The position numbers and the translations under genes were made by a program. A stretch of DNA of 64,000 nt. Source: Halicephalobus mephisto (Eukaryota; Nematoda; Chromadorea; Rhabditida; Panagrolaimidae). The notes under the pieces are model-generated. The model had not been told where the DNA came from, did not search any database, and worked only from the letters and a program-made list of their open reading frames with translations. Positions 43,571 through 57,500 of this stretch are shown here, in pieces; within the stretch, counting starts at the first letter, position 1; each line of letters starts with the position of its first letter. Location of the stretch: contig SWDT01000060.1 in NCBI GenBank assembly GCA_009193035.1, positions 310,001-374,000 on the forward strand, written 5' to 3'.

Positions 43571-44797
43571 TTAATATCCTGGAGGAGTACGAGGGGTGGG
43601 GCAGTGGTCGCAGGATCCCTCGGGGCCAGGAGGACCCTGTAAGCCGATTTCTCCGGGACCTCCGGGGTTGCCCTTGGGACCCTTGGCTCCAGCGTCTCCC
43701 TTTGGTCCTTGATCTCCCTGTGGTCCGGAATGTCCGTCGTGTCCGGGCTTTCCTTGGGGTCCCTCTTCTCCAACAGGTCCGCGTTCTCCTGCAGCTCCAG
43801 CTGGTCCATCGACTTCAATAACACGACCGGGTTCTCCTTGGTCTCCTGGAAGTCCTGAGGCTCCAAGTTGACCAACCAAACCTGCAAAAAGGAATTGTAA
43901 ATAATTCATATCAAAGACATTAGGAATGATAGCCATGAAGTCACTTCAGCAAAAATTGCAAAACCTAGAAACTTGGAATTCCCAGTTTCCAAAATTTCTA
44001 ATGGATTCTAGAAGGTTTCAGAATCTTCTGCGGACTTTCAACCTTGTATTACTCAGAAATAAGATTACCTGGAGGTCCTTGCATTCCTTTTTCTCCCTTC
44101 TGGCCGTCTTTGCCGTTTTCTCCGTCCTTGCCCTTTGGTCCTCGGGGTCCTTTCTTACCCGACTGTCCTTGTGGACCAGGTGGGCCTCTTGGACAAGTGA
44201 TGCAAGGCTCATGAGGAATAGCCGAGCGGAGGACGTCTCCATCGCCTGGAAATGAAAATCAACTCAGCAATTAAACGCGAAACTTACGTCCGTCCTGTCC
44301 ATCAGATCCGTCTTTGCCATCAATGCCATCGTCGGCGTCATCTCCAGGTGGTCCAGGAGGTCCTAAAATAAGGGAAATTAGTTTGATTATATATGAATTA
44401 TTTTAAAAATTGCTTCAAGACCGTAAAAAGTAAAAATAGTTTTAAGTTACGTTCTCGAAACGGATTTTTGACATTAATAATGCTTACCAGGAGGTCCTTG
44501 CATGCAGTTGCAGCAGGAATTGACGGGTTCGGGGTTGAGAACAGGAGGATTGGGGCTGCTACCGTACTGTCTCTTGAATCTGCCTCCAGAAGTGGATTGC
44601 ATCAAGCTCATCTCCTGCCAGATGTCTCTGGATCTGGTCTTGCAGAACTCAGTCTCCTCGATCATGTGGGATTGGAAGCTCTGGACATAACTGTAGAGCA
44701 TGGGGAGAGTGACGACGGAAGCGATCACCGCCATCGTGGAAATCACGATGGCGAAGAAGGCCACTCGTCTCATCTGACGCTGTTCCTCTGACTCCAT
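43571..44797 (-). CDS. Cuticle collagen (col family)
   Basis: Four exons (44797-44488, 44362-44288, 44245-44069, 43881-43571) join in phase to 290 aa, the normal size for nematode cuticle collagens. The N terminus has a membrane anchor (FFAIVISTMAVIASVVTLPM) and a furin-type site (GGRFKRQY), then a Cys cluster (NSCCNC). Gly-X-Y blocks are split by a cysteine pair (PCITCPRGPPG). The main block is GPQGDQGPKGDAGAKG and similar, and the end is CDHCPTPRTPPGY. That ending is typical of a large cuticle collagen group. Such proteins trimerise, are cleaved, cross-linked, and built into the cuticle at moults. Which col or dpy gene it matches cannot be told by eye. Confidence 0.92.
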
Positions 44798-46711
44798 TTT
44801 GGGATATCTGGAGAAACAAAGGATTTTGGAGGATTTTATATGGATTTTCGGTGGGAGTGGATTAGGTCTTTTTTAAAAAGGAAATTGAGGAAAATTAAAT
44901 CTAGGTCATTCTCGATTTTTTCTTTTTCCCGTCAACTGCTCTGATTACCCACATTCTGGATCCAGACCTTTTTCCGGAGAGATATTCTTATCCGAGAAAT
45001 GTCCGCGAATAAACGATTTCGGGAATTGAGCAATCAAGAGCAAATTTAAGAAATAAAAGTAACACTTGCCCTGAGGGGATCGTTTAAACCGTCAACGGAA
45101 GCGGGGGTAGTTTTTTAAAAAATTTCGAAAAAATAACCTCAGAAACAAAGTTTAAAAAGTAAAATTTAGGATCAAATGTTCAATGTTGCAAAATTGCAAA
45201 AGAAAAAATTTCACTGTAGTGTCTCGCAACGAAAAATCGAACGACCAGTCCGGTTGCCTGAAATTGTTTGTTTTATTTTTGAGTTATTTTAGGTAAGAGG
45301 CAATTTTTCTTTCACTTTTTTCGTTTTTTTATTTTAAAAAATTATTTTTTATTTTTTTTAGTTATTTTAGGTAAGAAGCAGTTTTTCTTTCACTTTTTCG
45401 TTTTTTTTAATTTTTTTAAGTTATTTTAAATAAAACAGATAATTTCTACTTCTTATTTTTTTTTATTTTAAAAAATTAATTTTTCTTTGATTTTTTGTTT
45501 ATTTCACATTACAAAGTTAATTTTGCATCAATTTCTCCTTATTTTCGGTTCAAGAAATTACTTTTTTTAATTTTTTAAAAAGTATTTTTCAATAAAAATT
45601 TGCTTTTCTCCAACTTTCTACTTATTTTAGGTAAAAATAACTTTTTCGCTTACTTTAGGCAATATACTTTGAGTTCTGATTTAGCCTAAATTGAAAAACA
45701 ACTTTCTTCGACCTCAATCACGAAATTGAAGATTTGCATTAATTCAATTAAATAATTCCTTAAAACTGAAATCGTCTATCGGGAAAATCTGAATTTAAAA
45801 AACAAAATCCTAATCGATGTTGATGATTGAAAACAAAAAATAACGGTATAAATCCATATTTTGCCATATCGAACATGACTTGCTTGAGGAAATTTCGTTA
45901 GAAATCGCTTCCCAATCATAAAAGTGGATTTTTTATTTTATATATGAAATTTTTTCGGATTGAATTTAAAAAATACTGGATCCATTGGGATTTGGATTTT
46001 TGGAGTGACTACCATAGATGGCATCTGTAATCAACTACGGCAAATTTGACAGTATTTTAATACTTTATATATGAATTTAATTTGGACAGGTTCTTAATCA
46101 GTGGAGATTCTGAAATCTTTCTGGAAATCTCTTGAACGGGAGTCCATAACTGCTTTTATTTGTTCAAATGGACCATCTGACGTATTTCGAAATAACCAGG
46201 ACGATTCAATAGTTCAATTCCGACTTGTGATCAGAGTCCTTTTTCCGTCAAGCCAATTTTCCTTAGATAAGTCGTTTTTTCCTTTGCAGTAGTCGTCCTG
46301 CCTTCGTGATTATCTGTTTGAAAACAGTTTTCCCAATCGCCCTTTTCATTAATCAGTTATTGTCCTCGAACACTGTCACGTTTTTGAAAAAAAACAAATA
46401 AAACGAATCAATCGAGATCGCCGATCCTAATATCAGGTAAAAACTGGGACATGTGCCAGATTCTTTTCAAAAATTAGACAATATCAATATTACGGTATTT
46501 TTCACTGTAACAAATACCGTAATTGAAGAAATCCACTCATGAAAGTAAATTTTTAAAAATCTTCTAGAATGACACCCAGGACACTATCCTCCATTGCCGG
46601 CCTTCAACCTAAAACTTGTCCCCAACCTCCGCCGACCTCGAAAGATAAAGCTTTAATACAATTTAAAAAATCACCCGATTTAATATCATTAGATTCCATT
46701 ACTCTAGGTAG
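44798..46711. other. 1.9-kb intergenic region upstream of the collagen
   Basis: No supported gene. 44798-45100 is likely collagen promoter. 45280-45640 is T-rich low-complexity DNA with repeated TTATTTTAGGTAAGAAGC-type words. 46569-46711 contains a plus-strand frame that runs into the antisense of the next gene and has no family features. Confidence 0.45.
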
Positions 46712-48227
46712 TTACACAACTCTGGCAATCTGCATAGGAATGTTCTCATGTGGAGGGGTGAAGTACTCGTTCACCATCTTCAGCGTGATCTCCAGGTACT
46801 CCTCGGGGTTCTTGTCGTATTCCATGTAGGTAAAGTTGCCGTAAGAATGAGCGACAGCGGGTTCGATCTGGGTGCCTTCGTGCCATTCGTTGAAGCTGGT
46901 GATCGATACGATGTCAGCTCTGGCGGTGTGGGCCATCTTGAAGTGTTCTCTATAATAGTCTCCCTTGGCTCTGTCCTTGGTAGTTTTGTCGTTCCAAGCA
47001 CGAACTCTAGTGTCGATATATCCAGGGCCCACAGACGGGATAAACAAGAGGTTGTTCTTAGCGCAGAAGGTGCTCAAAGCCGGCCAGTTCTCCATCGTCG
47101 ATCCGTGGGAAAATCCATCAGAAGCAAAGTAAGTGTACAACCCGTCAAATCCGGCTTTAAGGATGTCAAATTTGTCCGAGGATTTCACATAGAGACCTAG
47201 AAACTCAAAATTAACCAAAGTAATCGAAAATGTAAAAAACCTATCAAAAGCGAGTCGAAGGGTGTGTCCCTGATCGTGTGGCTGCCGTTCTTGAGGGCGA
47301 TTTCCTGCCATTTTCCCGTTTCTATCAAGTAGGAATCATAGACGTAAAAAATCGGCAATTCCTTTTCGATTTTGGATTTTTTGGTCTTCGGCGTGGTTTT
47401 GTAAAACGCCTTGTGGGATCCGTATTTCTGGATAAGATACACTATATCGTCCTTCACGGATAACGCTGTTCTGCCGTTGTAGGGCTCCAGATGGAAAGTC
47501 AGCTTCATTTTGTACTTTTCCGCGGCATCCAGAAGGGAAGGCACGAGGGAATCCCAAGGATGGGAGTCGGGGTCGCCCACCTTCAACGACATCCAACTGA
47601 AGACGATCACGTCGATTCCGGCGCTGGAAATCCACTTCATATGTTGGTCGATCACCGCTGGGTCTCTGCTGGAATAAGGCCCGAGACTGGGATAAAACCA
47701 GGATCCAATGTCGTCTGGCGGGACGTGTCTGCCGGAGGGGTAAACGCGCTTGTCTGACTTGTCCCAATTGGGTAGGTATTCGTGATTCCAATGCTGCCAG
47801 GTGCCGTTCTCGTAATCAGGAGAATCATACCACGGATAATAGAAAATATGGACGGACGGGATTCTGTTGGATTTGACTTCTTGAAGTTGCTGCAAAATTT
47901 CCTGTTTCACGGTCACGACAGGGGTTTTTTCGGTTTCCGGATCGGGTTTCTGGGGTTCGACGACTTCTCCCTTAGGCTCAACCTGGTCCGGGATATCCTT
48001 GGGGCTCTCGAACGTCTCTTCCTGAACCGTGGTCTTCACTTTGAACTGCTGCACGACTCCCTTCATCCGATCCCGCATCTGAATCGAGAAATAAGTAATT
48101 TTCATATATGAAAATCGTCCCTAACCTGATCATTACCACTGCTGGACACCATGAACGAGATTACCGTCAGCAATGTGCCAACGCCGGCGGCGACGATGCA
48201 TAATTTGAAGAACTGCGATGGGTTCAT
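46712..48227 (-). CDS. Glycoprotein endo-alpha-1,2-mannosidase (GH99, MANEA-like)
   Basis: Three exons (48227-48126, 48078-47241, 47196-46712) join in phase to 474 aa, near human MANEA (about 460). It is a type II Golgi protein: MNPSQFFKLC then the anchor IVAAGVGTLLTVISFMV, a charged Pro/Glu-rich stem, and the catalytic domain from VHIFYYPWYDSP. GH99 motifs include HWNHEYLPNW, RHVPPDDIGSWFYPSLGPYS, DVIVFSWM, LTFHLEPYNGR and SFNEWHEGTQIEPA, the last carrying the two catalytic-site glutamates. The enzyme trims glucosylated mannose from N-glycans in the Golgi, bypassing ER glucosidases. The start fits the anchor. It lies head-to-head with the HP1 gene across 478 bp. Confidence 0.92.
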
Positions 48228-48705
48228 TTCTCACAGTTGAACATTTGTCGGAATATAACTAGAAATTTGCAAATTTGAATCCGTTAAAATCACGAAAGAT
48301 GAACGGAAAAGATAAATTGCGCAACGAGGAGGGACAGAGCGAGATAAAAATCAAAGCTGGTTTCCTGTCAAAACCATGGGCAAACCTGAAAACATCCAGC
48401 TTCAGGGTGGTTCTAAGATAAATAAACCAATTGTTTACGGTGTTCTCATTGTGAAAAACAGAGTATTGATATATGAAAGATGAGAAACAAAGGAGATATT
48501 GATCGAATCGAAAATTAAAAATCAATCGTGTTAGAGAGCGTATGTCAAACATGCCGGGAGGAAAAGAAGAATCACTGTCTTTTTTCAACAAAAAAGGACC
48601 GGCCATCAGCGAAACTGAGGAACTCCCGCCACGAAAACCCCACTTCGCGCGTTCCATTTTTCATTTCGGCAAATCCGGCTTCTGCTTCGTTTCCTACTGA
48701 TCAAG
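48228..48705. promoter_or_regulatory. Divergent promoter region between endomannosidase and HP1
   Basis: 478 bp separates two start codons on opposite strands. The HP1 side is GC-richer (CACTTCGCGCGTTCCATTTT near 48645, GGCAAATCCGGCTTCTGC). No TATA box can be named with confidence. Confidence 0.45.
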
Positions 48706-49550
48706 ATGTCTTCTGAATCTGAATCTCAAGGTTCTCAAGAGAACGAGTACTTCGTTGAGAAGATTCTCGACAAGAGATTTGTTGGAAAAGAGAGGAAGGT
48801 AGAGTACCTTATCAAGTGGAAGGACTATGATAACCCGGAAGACAACACCTGGGAACCGAGAGAAAACTGCGTAAGTTTTTATTTCCACATTATTGCTGAT
48901 AGTTACTGTAATATTCGATTTCAGCAATGCGATGAACTTATTAGGGAATTTGAAGAAAAATGGAAACAGGAACAAGAATCCAAGGTCGGTTTTTACTAGG
49001 CTTAAATTTCCCGTAGTTTCTCATATATCAATTTTTCAGAAAAAAGCCAAAGAAACTTCCAAATCTGTTTCTACGGTTAAAAAAGAAGAAAAAAAGCGCA
49101 AAAACAGTCCGTTAATGTCCGAGAAACCTGCCAAAAAGACGAAAATTGACAGAAGATCGAAAGCAGTCATCTCCTCCGATGAATCTGATTCTGACGACCA
49201 TAATGTCAAGCAACAGACGCAGAAGAATCCTCTTCCAGAAGACCCCCGTCCTGCTGATCTCAATCCGAGTTCCTCCAAAGTCGCCGTCGTGCCCATCAAG
49301 GGGACAGTCACTCCGTCTCAATCGTCTCTTGAACTGACTTTCGTTGTCAAGGAGGTCATTGGGATGACGATAAAAGATGGCAAATTGGTCGCGATAGTTC
49401 TTGCCGAGGACGGAAAGAAGGAGTACGTCGATCCGAAGTCCGTGGCTCGTCAGAATCTTGATGTAAGTTTCTCGCTTTTTACCGACTTTGAATTAGTTTT
49501 TTCAGTTGATGTTTGATTTCTTACTTCAACGTATTCATGCTCTTGCTTGA
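48706..49550 (+). CDS. Heterochromatin protein 1 homologue (HPL type)
   Basis: Four exons (48706-48870, 48925-48984, 49040-49462, 49506-49550) join in phase to 230 aa. An acidic start leads into a chromodomain: [39 protein letters not shown]. The aromatic cage for methyl-lysine is present (Tyr15, Trp38, Tyr41). A Lys/Ser-rich hinge ([22 protein letters not shown]) separates it from a chromoshadow domain ([20 protein letters not shown] then [20 protein letters not shown]), the dimerisation module. HP1 proteins bind H3K9-methylated nucleosomes. C. elegans has hpl-1 and hpl-2; I cannot say which this matches. It is probably the first gene of an operon. Confidence 0.9.
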
Positions 49551-49716
49551 ACTGCATTGTACACTTTTACGGGTTTTTCTGAATTGCTTTCCTAGTTTTT
49601 AATATTGTTTTGGATCAAATTAGTTTCTTAACGGCTTGGAAAAATAGTAACACGTCGAATTACGTGAAATTTATCTTTGACTTTGACTTTTTAATTTTCT
49701 GTCAATTGGTTTGAAG

Positions 49717-51293
49717 ATGTCCAATCAGAGTACGACATCTATACCTAATCCAGAGCCAGTGAGTCCAACCCAATCTGCCTTAAAAGCGGTTTTGATAGTG
49801 TTGTTATTTATCCTGACGTGGTTGGCAAGCATGGTGAGTGGATATTGAGCAATCTGACAACTGGGGTTCTGCTTTCAGCTGGCATTTGTGTTGAAAAAAT
49901 ACGCAATTCAGAGGCATTCTCCATTGTCGACGACCATTTTTTCACTTGTTTCTTGTTTTGGTGGAGGAGTCTTCTTGGGAACTTGTCTGTTGGATCTGTT
50001 GCCGGATTCCTTCGAATGTATAGAGAAAGCTTTCAAATATCTCGACTATGATGTTTCTTTTCCATGGGCTCCGTTTTGTGTGTCTTGCGGGTTTTTGATG
50101 GTTTTGTTTATTGAGCAGGTTTGTTTTTTGTTTTTATTACAGTATAAGCGTACTTTTGGAACTACTCGGACTTGTTCTAGATGTTGTGGTTTCTAAAATA
50201 AGTTCAGAAATGTCAGTAATAGTTCAAATTACAGAATTTATTTTTTAAGGATTTTAATATATGCAGTGCTTTTGTGTTATGAAGTAGATTACAGGCAGTA
50301 GTTCTGGGATTATGAATTTTGGAATAGGTTATTTGTTTTTAAAATAAGGAACAATATGCGTTCTGGATTGGATGTGACTAATCTATGTCTAATATTGGTC
50401 CTTTGAGGGTTTAGTACGGTACTGTGTGTGATTTTAAAAGTATTATAGCATCTATAAATACCGTAGTTTTTGAAGTTTTGGGGATATTATTTATGGGTTT
50501 TATTCTGGAAGCTATTTCGAAAGTTCTATGAATGTACAGTACTTTTTTATTACCGTGTTGATTGTAATTGGTGGTTCCGAAATTATGGATTATGATTTTT
50601 TGAAAAATTGTTTTTAGAGTATTGTGTATGCGAGAGAGAGGAATTGGATAGGGGATTCTCAAGTTGAAAGATTACTGGGAGATCATGATGATCATTTGCC
50701 AGAATCTCCGGCAAGACCAGAACCAGAAGAAAATGAAGAACATGATATTCATTTTGATCCAGATGCACATTCATCGATGAGAGCTATTTTGCTGGTTTCG
50801 GCTTTGTCGTTGCATGCTGTGTTTGAAGGATTATCGTTAGGATTGATTAATCAATCAACTGTACTTCTTCAGGTTGATTTTTTGTTTTATTTGATTTGTA
50901 TAATGTTTGATTTTGTAGATATTTGGAGCGTTGGTGATTCACAAATGTGTGATTGGATTTTCTCTAGGAGTGAGATTAGTCCAATCTAAATTGAAAAGTT
51001 TTACCGTTATGGTATGTTGTGTGGTGTTTGCTGCTCAAGTACTGATTGGAGGATTTTTCGGTCTAGGAATTATCCAATTTATGAATAAGTATTCGAAAGG
51101 AACGACTCATCTTGTATCTGGAATTCTTCAATCAATAGCATGTGGAACTTTTTTATATATTACGTCATTTGAAATTTTGCCTCATGAATTAAATCAAAGA
51201 GGACATAGACCACAGAAATTTCTTGCTCTTGTTGTTGGATTTTTGGGTGTTTGTGGATTTATAGCTGCATTTCCAGATGATGGGACTGATTAA
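49717..51293 (+). CDS. ZIP-family (SLC39) metal transporter
   Basis: Four exons (49717-49833, 49879-50118, 50618-50872, 50919-51293) join in phase to 328 aa, typical of the ZIP1-3 group. TM helices are ALKAVLIVLLFILTWLASM, FSLVSCFGGGVFLGTCLLDL, FPWAPFCVSCGFLMVLFIEQ and so on. A cytoplasmic loop is rich in His, Asp and Glu (GDHDDHLPE, EHDIHFDPDAH). The metal-site helices read SLHAVFEGLSLGL and ALVIHKCVIGFSLGVRL. ZIP proteins bring zinc or iron into the cytosol. The start ATG lies only 167 bp after the HP1 stop, on the same strand, so it is likely co-transcribed. Intron 2 is 499 bp. Confidence 0.9.
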
Positions 51294-51598
51294 TGGATAT
51301 TAACGAGCTTGCCAGAATTATTTATGGAAAATTTTGCAATTTTTTAAATACTTTAATTTTTTTCTAGTCTTTTTTGTGTTTTTTTGAGAATTTAGAAATC
51401 GTGATTTGCCTTGTATTTACTTTTATCGGGTTGTGTCCGAGAATATTAAATTTTTTTTGGAGGAAATTGAACGTTTTTAAACGTTTTTATATTTTTGTAT
51501 TTTTACTTTTTTGTATTTTTAATACTTTTTAGGTATGTGTTATTCAAGGTGGATGACTTAAAGGATTGTTTGGAATTACCACGTCGGGTTGATTGACA

Positions 51599-54500
51599 AT
51601 GTTCGTTCTATATGTTTCGTTATTTTTGATTTCGATAACGATTGTATGTCGACAGTATTTAGGATGGTTATTGTCGAAATTGTTGGCTAGGAAATTTGGT
51701 TTTAAAAGTGTGAAATTAACAGGAATTAATATATTTAGAATCGACAATGTTAAAGTTGTCGTGAGAGATGGATTATCAGTGGAAATTCAGGATTTAAGAT
51801 TGTCGTCTAGTTTTGTTAATCAAGAACACAGAAAACCAATTATGTTTACTGCTGCTGATGTGAGGATAGAATCAGAATTGTCGCTTATTCAGAATTATAA
51901 AAAAGAAACAAATGTTCAATCTCAAGTGAATTCGGAAAAAGAAGCAAGATTAATGCAATGGCTTCAATATATCGGGGCTAAGGTTAGAACGTCAAATGTG
52001 GTTTTGTTGGATACTATTCCGGATTGTATGATGCATGTTGCGTTTGATGGATTGGAATTTGAAACTTATCTTGATAGAGAAGGGCTTCAGATTGAGTTAC
52101 TGTGTAAGCTTATACAGAGTAAATTGTTCATGAGAAAAACTACGGATGCACTTATTTTGGACATGAGTGTGGCTGGATCGGTTTCGGTGGATGTGGCTGA
52201 TGGAGGAGGATTGAAGAAACTTGGAGTGGCTTTGAGAAATCCAAGAATAACGGTATTTGATGGGATTATTGATTACTTTAATAGTCATCCAATTAAGAAA
52301 TCTTCGAAATCAGCTATATTGATTCAAACAAGAAAAAAAGAATTTTCATTAATAAAATTATTGAAAATGACACCGAATATTAATTGTGATATTGATAATT
52401 TGACAATGGCTTTTGTGGCAACGATGAATATGGAATCTTCGAGAACTTTGTCATTGTCATTGCAGAAAATTAAAGTTCATGCTGATACGGCTTTAGAAAC
52501 GGCATCTCTTCAATTTGTGGATTGTGTGATTAGTGATCATGCGGCTGTATCGTGTTTTAAAGGACAATCATTTTCGGCAACTATTGAACCGAAAATTTTA
52601 TCAACATCATTGGGAATTTTGCCTCAGGCTAGTTTTCAAGTGACAGTTCATTGTTTTACACCATTTATTGTTTTGTATAAGCATGATTTGTCGTGGTGGC
52701 TGGATTACACGAGAAATCCACAATTGGAAGAATTGTTTAAAACAAATAATTTTGCAGATGATTTTTCAAAAGATTTTTCAATTGAAGAAGTGAAAATTTT
52801 ACAAAATAATGAATTTTTAAAAGAACAAATAATAGATTATAATGCAAAAGTATTTATTGAATTGGAATTAATGGATTTTCAATGTCAATTAAAAAATTTA
52901 GATGGATCTGCGGTAGTTTTTGGAATTGATTTAGCTACATTTGCATCAGATCAAGGTTTTTGTGAAGTGGAATTTGGAGTTGAAAGTTTTTGGTGTCATC
53001 ATGCAAATACAGCAACAAGAAATGAAAGATTATCTATTGATTTTGAAATACATAAATGGGGAACTACGGTAGCTATTGGAGCGGGATTAGCGAAGGTTTG
53101 TTTTTAATGAAATTATGGAAATTTTTGAAGTATTTTAAAATTTTTAATGATTTTTTTATGGAAATTTTTGAAGTATTTTAAAATTTTTATAATTTTTTTT
53201 ATGGAAATTTTCGAAGTATTTTAAAATTTTTATAATTTTTTTATGGAAATTTTTGAATTATTTTGAATTTTTTGGAGAATTTTAAAAGATTTTGGAATTT
53301 TTAAAAATTTCATGAAATTCTCTAGAATCTTCTAGAATTTGATAGATTTTTGAAATTTCCAAAAATAATGATTTCTAGGAATTTTTAAAACAGGAATTTA
53401 TGAGATGAATTTTTAATGATTTTGTTTTTGATTTTCTCAATTATCTTGTTGATTTTCAGTTTACGCAAATGAATAACTCTAAACAGCTCTGTATTCAATT
53501 GGATGAATGCCAATTTGAATGGGAAGAAGAAGTTGTTCAACTAATTTTTGATTTTGCTCAATCTCTCAGAAGAAAAGATGACGATGCGGAATCTTCGGAT
53601 GCTCAAGTAGATCTTCCTGAACTTACTCGAGATGATTCTTGGTCGTCTATTGATACTATGTCAAGCAGATCTAGAGGAAACGATTTTATTATTCAACTTT
53701 CTGCAAGAAAATTGGATTTATTTTTTACAGCGAAAAAAGCGGCATTTTTGGCGTTTTCGATAGATAATTGGAAATTGGAATCTAATACAGGATCTAATAT
53801 ATTTTCAATGATTGTTGAAAATATAAGAATTTCTCAAGGTGAACAAAATCCAGAAAATCCGTTTATTCCGTGTAATTGGTATGAAATGGATGAAAATTTG
53901 AATAAGAATTTGAAACTTTTGAAATGCGGCGGATGTGAGAAATTGGCTATTAGATTTATAAGTAATGCTCAATGTAGAGAATTTGTGACGCATTTTGAAA
54001 GTTCTTTGGAGTTGATTTGGTCGCCTTTGGCTTATATTGTGTTCTTTGAAGTATTCAGGTGGGTTTGGTAATTATATGGTAGTTTTTAGGGAGATTTTTT
54101 GAGTAGATTTATTTTGGAAGAATCGTTTTATTAAAAGGGTTTTTGGAAAAATAGTTTTATTAAAGGAAATTTTTGAAAAAATAGATTTATTAAGGGGAAG
54201 TTTTTGAAAAAATAGATTTATTAAGGAATGTTTATTTGAAAAAGTAATTTTTTGAAGAAAATTTAGATGGAAGGATGGCTTCTCTGAGGGCGTTTATTTT
54301 GGAGGGTTGTTTTTTGATTTAAATAGTTCTTCAAGAAATGATAGATTAGATATTTCTTTAGATTGATATATGAATTTTAAAAATTCCGCTAATTAGGAAG
54401 AAGTTATATATCTAGTTAAATGAGTGAATTTCGACTAAATTTGAAATTTGTAATATTTTAGAAAAGTTCGAGACATCTCCAGAACCTTATCTTCTACAGT

Positions 54501-57500
54501 ATCCCGGAAGAGACGTTCTCAAGCTACGAAACTTCTTTTGACTATTGTGAGTGATCATCCAGTTGAATTTGGGTTCAGATTGCCGAGGGATCATTTGATG
54601 AGATGGGTGGTTCCTTCTATTCAGTTTCTCAAAGTTGATACGGGGATTAATCTGATGGCCCCGACTTTCCTTCTGGAAATGGATGGACATTTGATTATGA
54701 GCCTGGAATCTCCGAGATTTCAACGAATGGCTGTTGATTCTAGAATGGATATGGGGAGACAGGAATTTAGAAAACTTCAAAATAGAACTAATAAGCTTTG
54801 GTGGTGGCATGCGGATAATCTTCAAGTTGTTTTTCCGTACAAATATGATTTTGCATCGGCTTTTGAAGAAGTAATTAATTCGGTGAAATGGATGAAACAA
54901 GTACATGGAGTTAAACAAAAGAAATTTACAGCTGATAATCCTTTGCCCTCGGATTTGAAAATTACAATTAAATCGGCAGCTCTTCAGATGAACGATGATC
55001 CTTTTGAAGTTCAACTTCAAACGATTTATGAAGTTATGATGGATGAAATTTTTGAAAGAGAAAGAAGAAGAAGAATGTTAGAAGAAAAAATTTCAGTACT
55101 TATGAAAGATGATCCATTATTTCCTAAATCTAAAATAGATGCATTGTATCAGAAATTAATAATGAAAGATGGACAAATTTATGTTGATAGAATTAAAAAA
55201 GTTCAACAACCATTATCAAGACAAAGACAATTGTTATTATGGAATTTAAAAGAATTTGAATTACATGCTTTTGCTGATCAAAGTTTTCATGGAAAACAAA
55301 AAGTATTGGATTTTATGCAACAAGTTAATCCGGAAAGGTTAGTTTTTGGTTTATTGATGGATTTGAGTAGATTTTTGATGTTAACAAGTTTGAATTTTTT
55401 TGGATTTTTTTAAATAATGGAGATTTGGTTTTTTATTGTTAGTAGATTTTTGAATTTTTAATTGTAAAAAATTTGAATTTTTTGGATTTTTTTAAATTAT
55501 GGAGATTTGGTTTTTTATTGTTAGTAGATTTTTGAGTTTAAAGAAATTAAAATGTTTTGGATTTTAGAAAATTTGAATTTAGTAGTATTTTGATTAGTGT
55601 AAAATTAGAATTTTTTAAAAAAATTTTTAATTGTTTTTTAATTTTAGTCCTCTGAATGGTGATTCTATGGAATTTAGTACAATGTGGGCGAGAGCGATAG
55701 AACTGGACATTGCTGAAAGTAGAATGCAGTTTAGAGATTATCCTATGCCATGGTCGGATATTAAAGAATCGTATTTTTGGGGAACTGTGGCTGCTGCAGA
55801 ACATTTGGCAGGAGATAGGTCTATAAGAGAGGAATTTATTCAGCTTCCAGAACCTTGGGGGATTTATAAAGTTAACAGAAATATGTGTCCATTGAAGTTT
55901 TATTATGATTTAGAATGCGAAATTACGGATTTTAATACTACTTATGGACCTTGTTGGGAACCTTGTCTTTCGATGGTTTCGTTGTGTTGGAATTATGTCC
56001 ATGCTCCGTCGAGAGATCCATCGCCTCCTTTGCCGTTCTGGGATAAGATAAGATTGCTGGTTCATGGAAGATTTTCGATGTTGTGTAAGAGAATTGTGAC
56101 GTCGATGCTGGCTTCGGCCGATCCTTATAATGATACTGAAATATTTACGGTAGGATTTTGATGATTTTTTATATTTTTTGGATTATATTGGAAATTATAA
56201 TTTTAAAAAATGTTATTTTTTGTTTTTTTAGAAACTGGAATTTTGAGGAAAATAATTTTGTTTTTAAAGTTTTGGAATTTTTAGAAGTTGTTTGATTTTT
56301 TGGGATTTTTAAAATTGAAGAAAAAGTAGTTTTTTAATTTGAAATTTTGTTTTTAGATTGACTGGAATAATTTTGAATTTGATTGGATTACTGGTCAATT
56401 TCGAATTCAATCTTCGATGAATGCTTTTGTTAGAACGGCTTCTAAATATGATGACAGTAGACTTCTTTATTTTCCGCCATTTAGATGGGGGATAAATTTG
56501 GATTGGGCTTCTCCTGGAGCATCTCATGATCATCATTCTGTTACTCCGGTGGCTCCTAATAAACTTCCTGAATATTCGACGAATATGGAACATGATTCTT
56601 ATAGGTCTTTTAGATCTTCTCATTTGAATGTTTCGATGAATTTTGAAGTTAAAGGTGCTCCTGATGATGATTATTCTGCTAATAGTTTTCCGCAATTGTT
56701 AGTATATGCTAATACGGTTAAATGGTTTGATTTTTTGAAGAATACTTTGATGCTTGTGAATAGACCAGTGAAAAGAGGGCCGTTGTTTGGGACTCCGCAT
56801 TTGAAGAAACATCAATTAAGTAAACATTTGAAGTAAGTTTTGTATTTGAGATAAATATGGAAAATATTTTTTTAAATTTTAAATTTTAAATTTTATATTT
56901 TAAATTTTATATTTTAAATTTTAAATTTTAGAATTTGGAAATATGGGTTTTTTTATTTTAGAAAGTTAATTTTTTTAATTTAAAGAAATGTTATTATTTT
57001 TAATAGTTTATTTAAATTATGCATTAAATAATTGGAAAATTAAGATATTTTGATTTCGAAAGATGTGAATTTTTTTCTAATTTTATATTTTTTAATTGTT
57101 AGGAAATTCCTAATTTTTTGAATTTGTTTAAATATGAATATTGAAAATAATAGTTAATTTTTTGATCACTTATCACATTAAAAAAACAAAGATATTTTAA
57201 TTTTTTACTTTAATAGTTGAAAATATGTGGATTTTTTTATTTAATTTTGTATTTTTTGGAGTTATTTAAATATGAATATTGAGAATAATTATTTTTTAAT
57301 ATTAAATAATCGGAAAATTAACTAAAAAGATATTTATTTTCTTGAGTTTTGGAAAATATTTCAGAAAAATTTTACTTTTTATGGGGGAATTTCTTTGATG
57401 TTGTAAAAATTAATAAAAAAGTTGGAAATTAATGTATTTTTAGACATCTTCATGTGAATGCCAACCTTCCTAAATTTATGGCGACTTATTGGATGTCTTA

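Noticed and set aside
46569..46829. Plus-strand 86-codon frame
   Set aside because: It runs into the antisense of the GH99 catalytic domain and has no family features.
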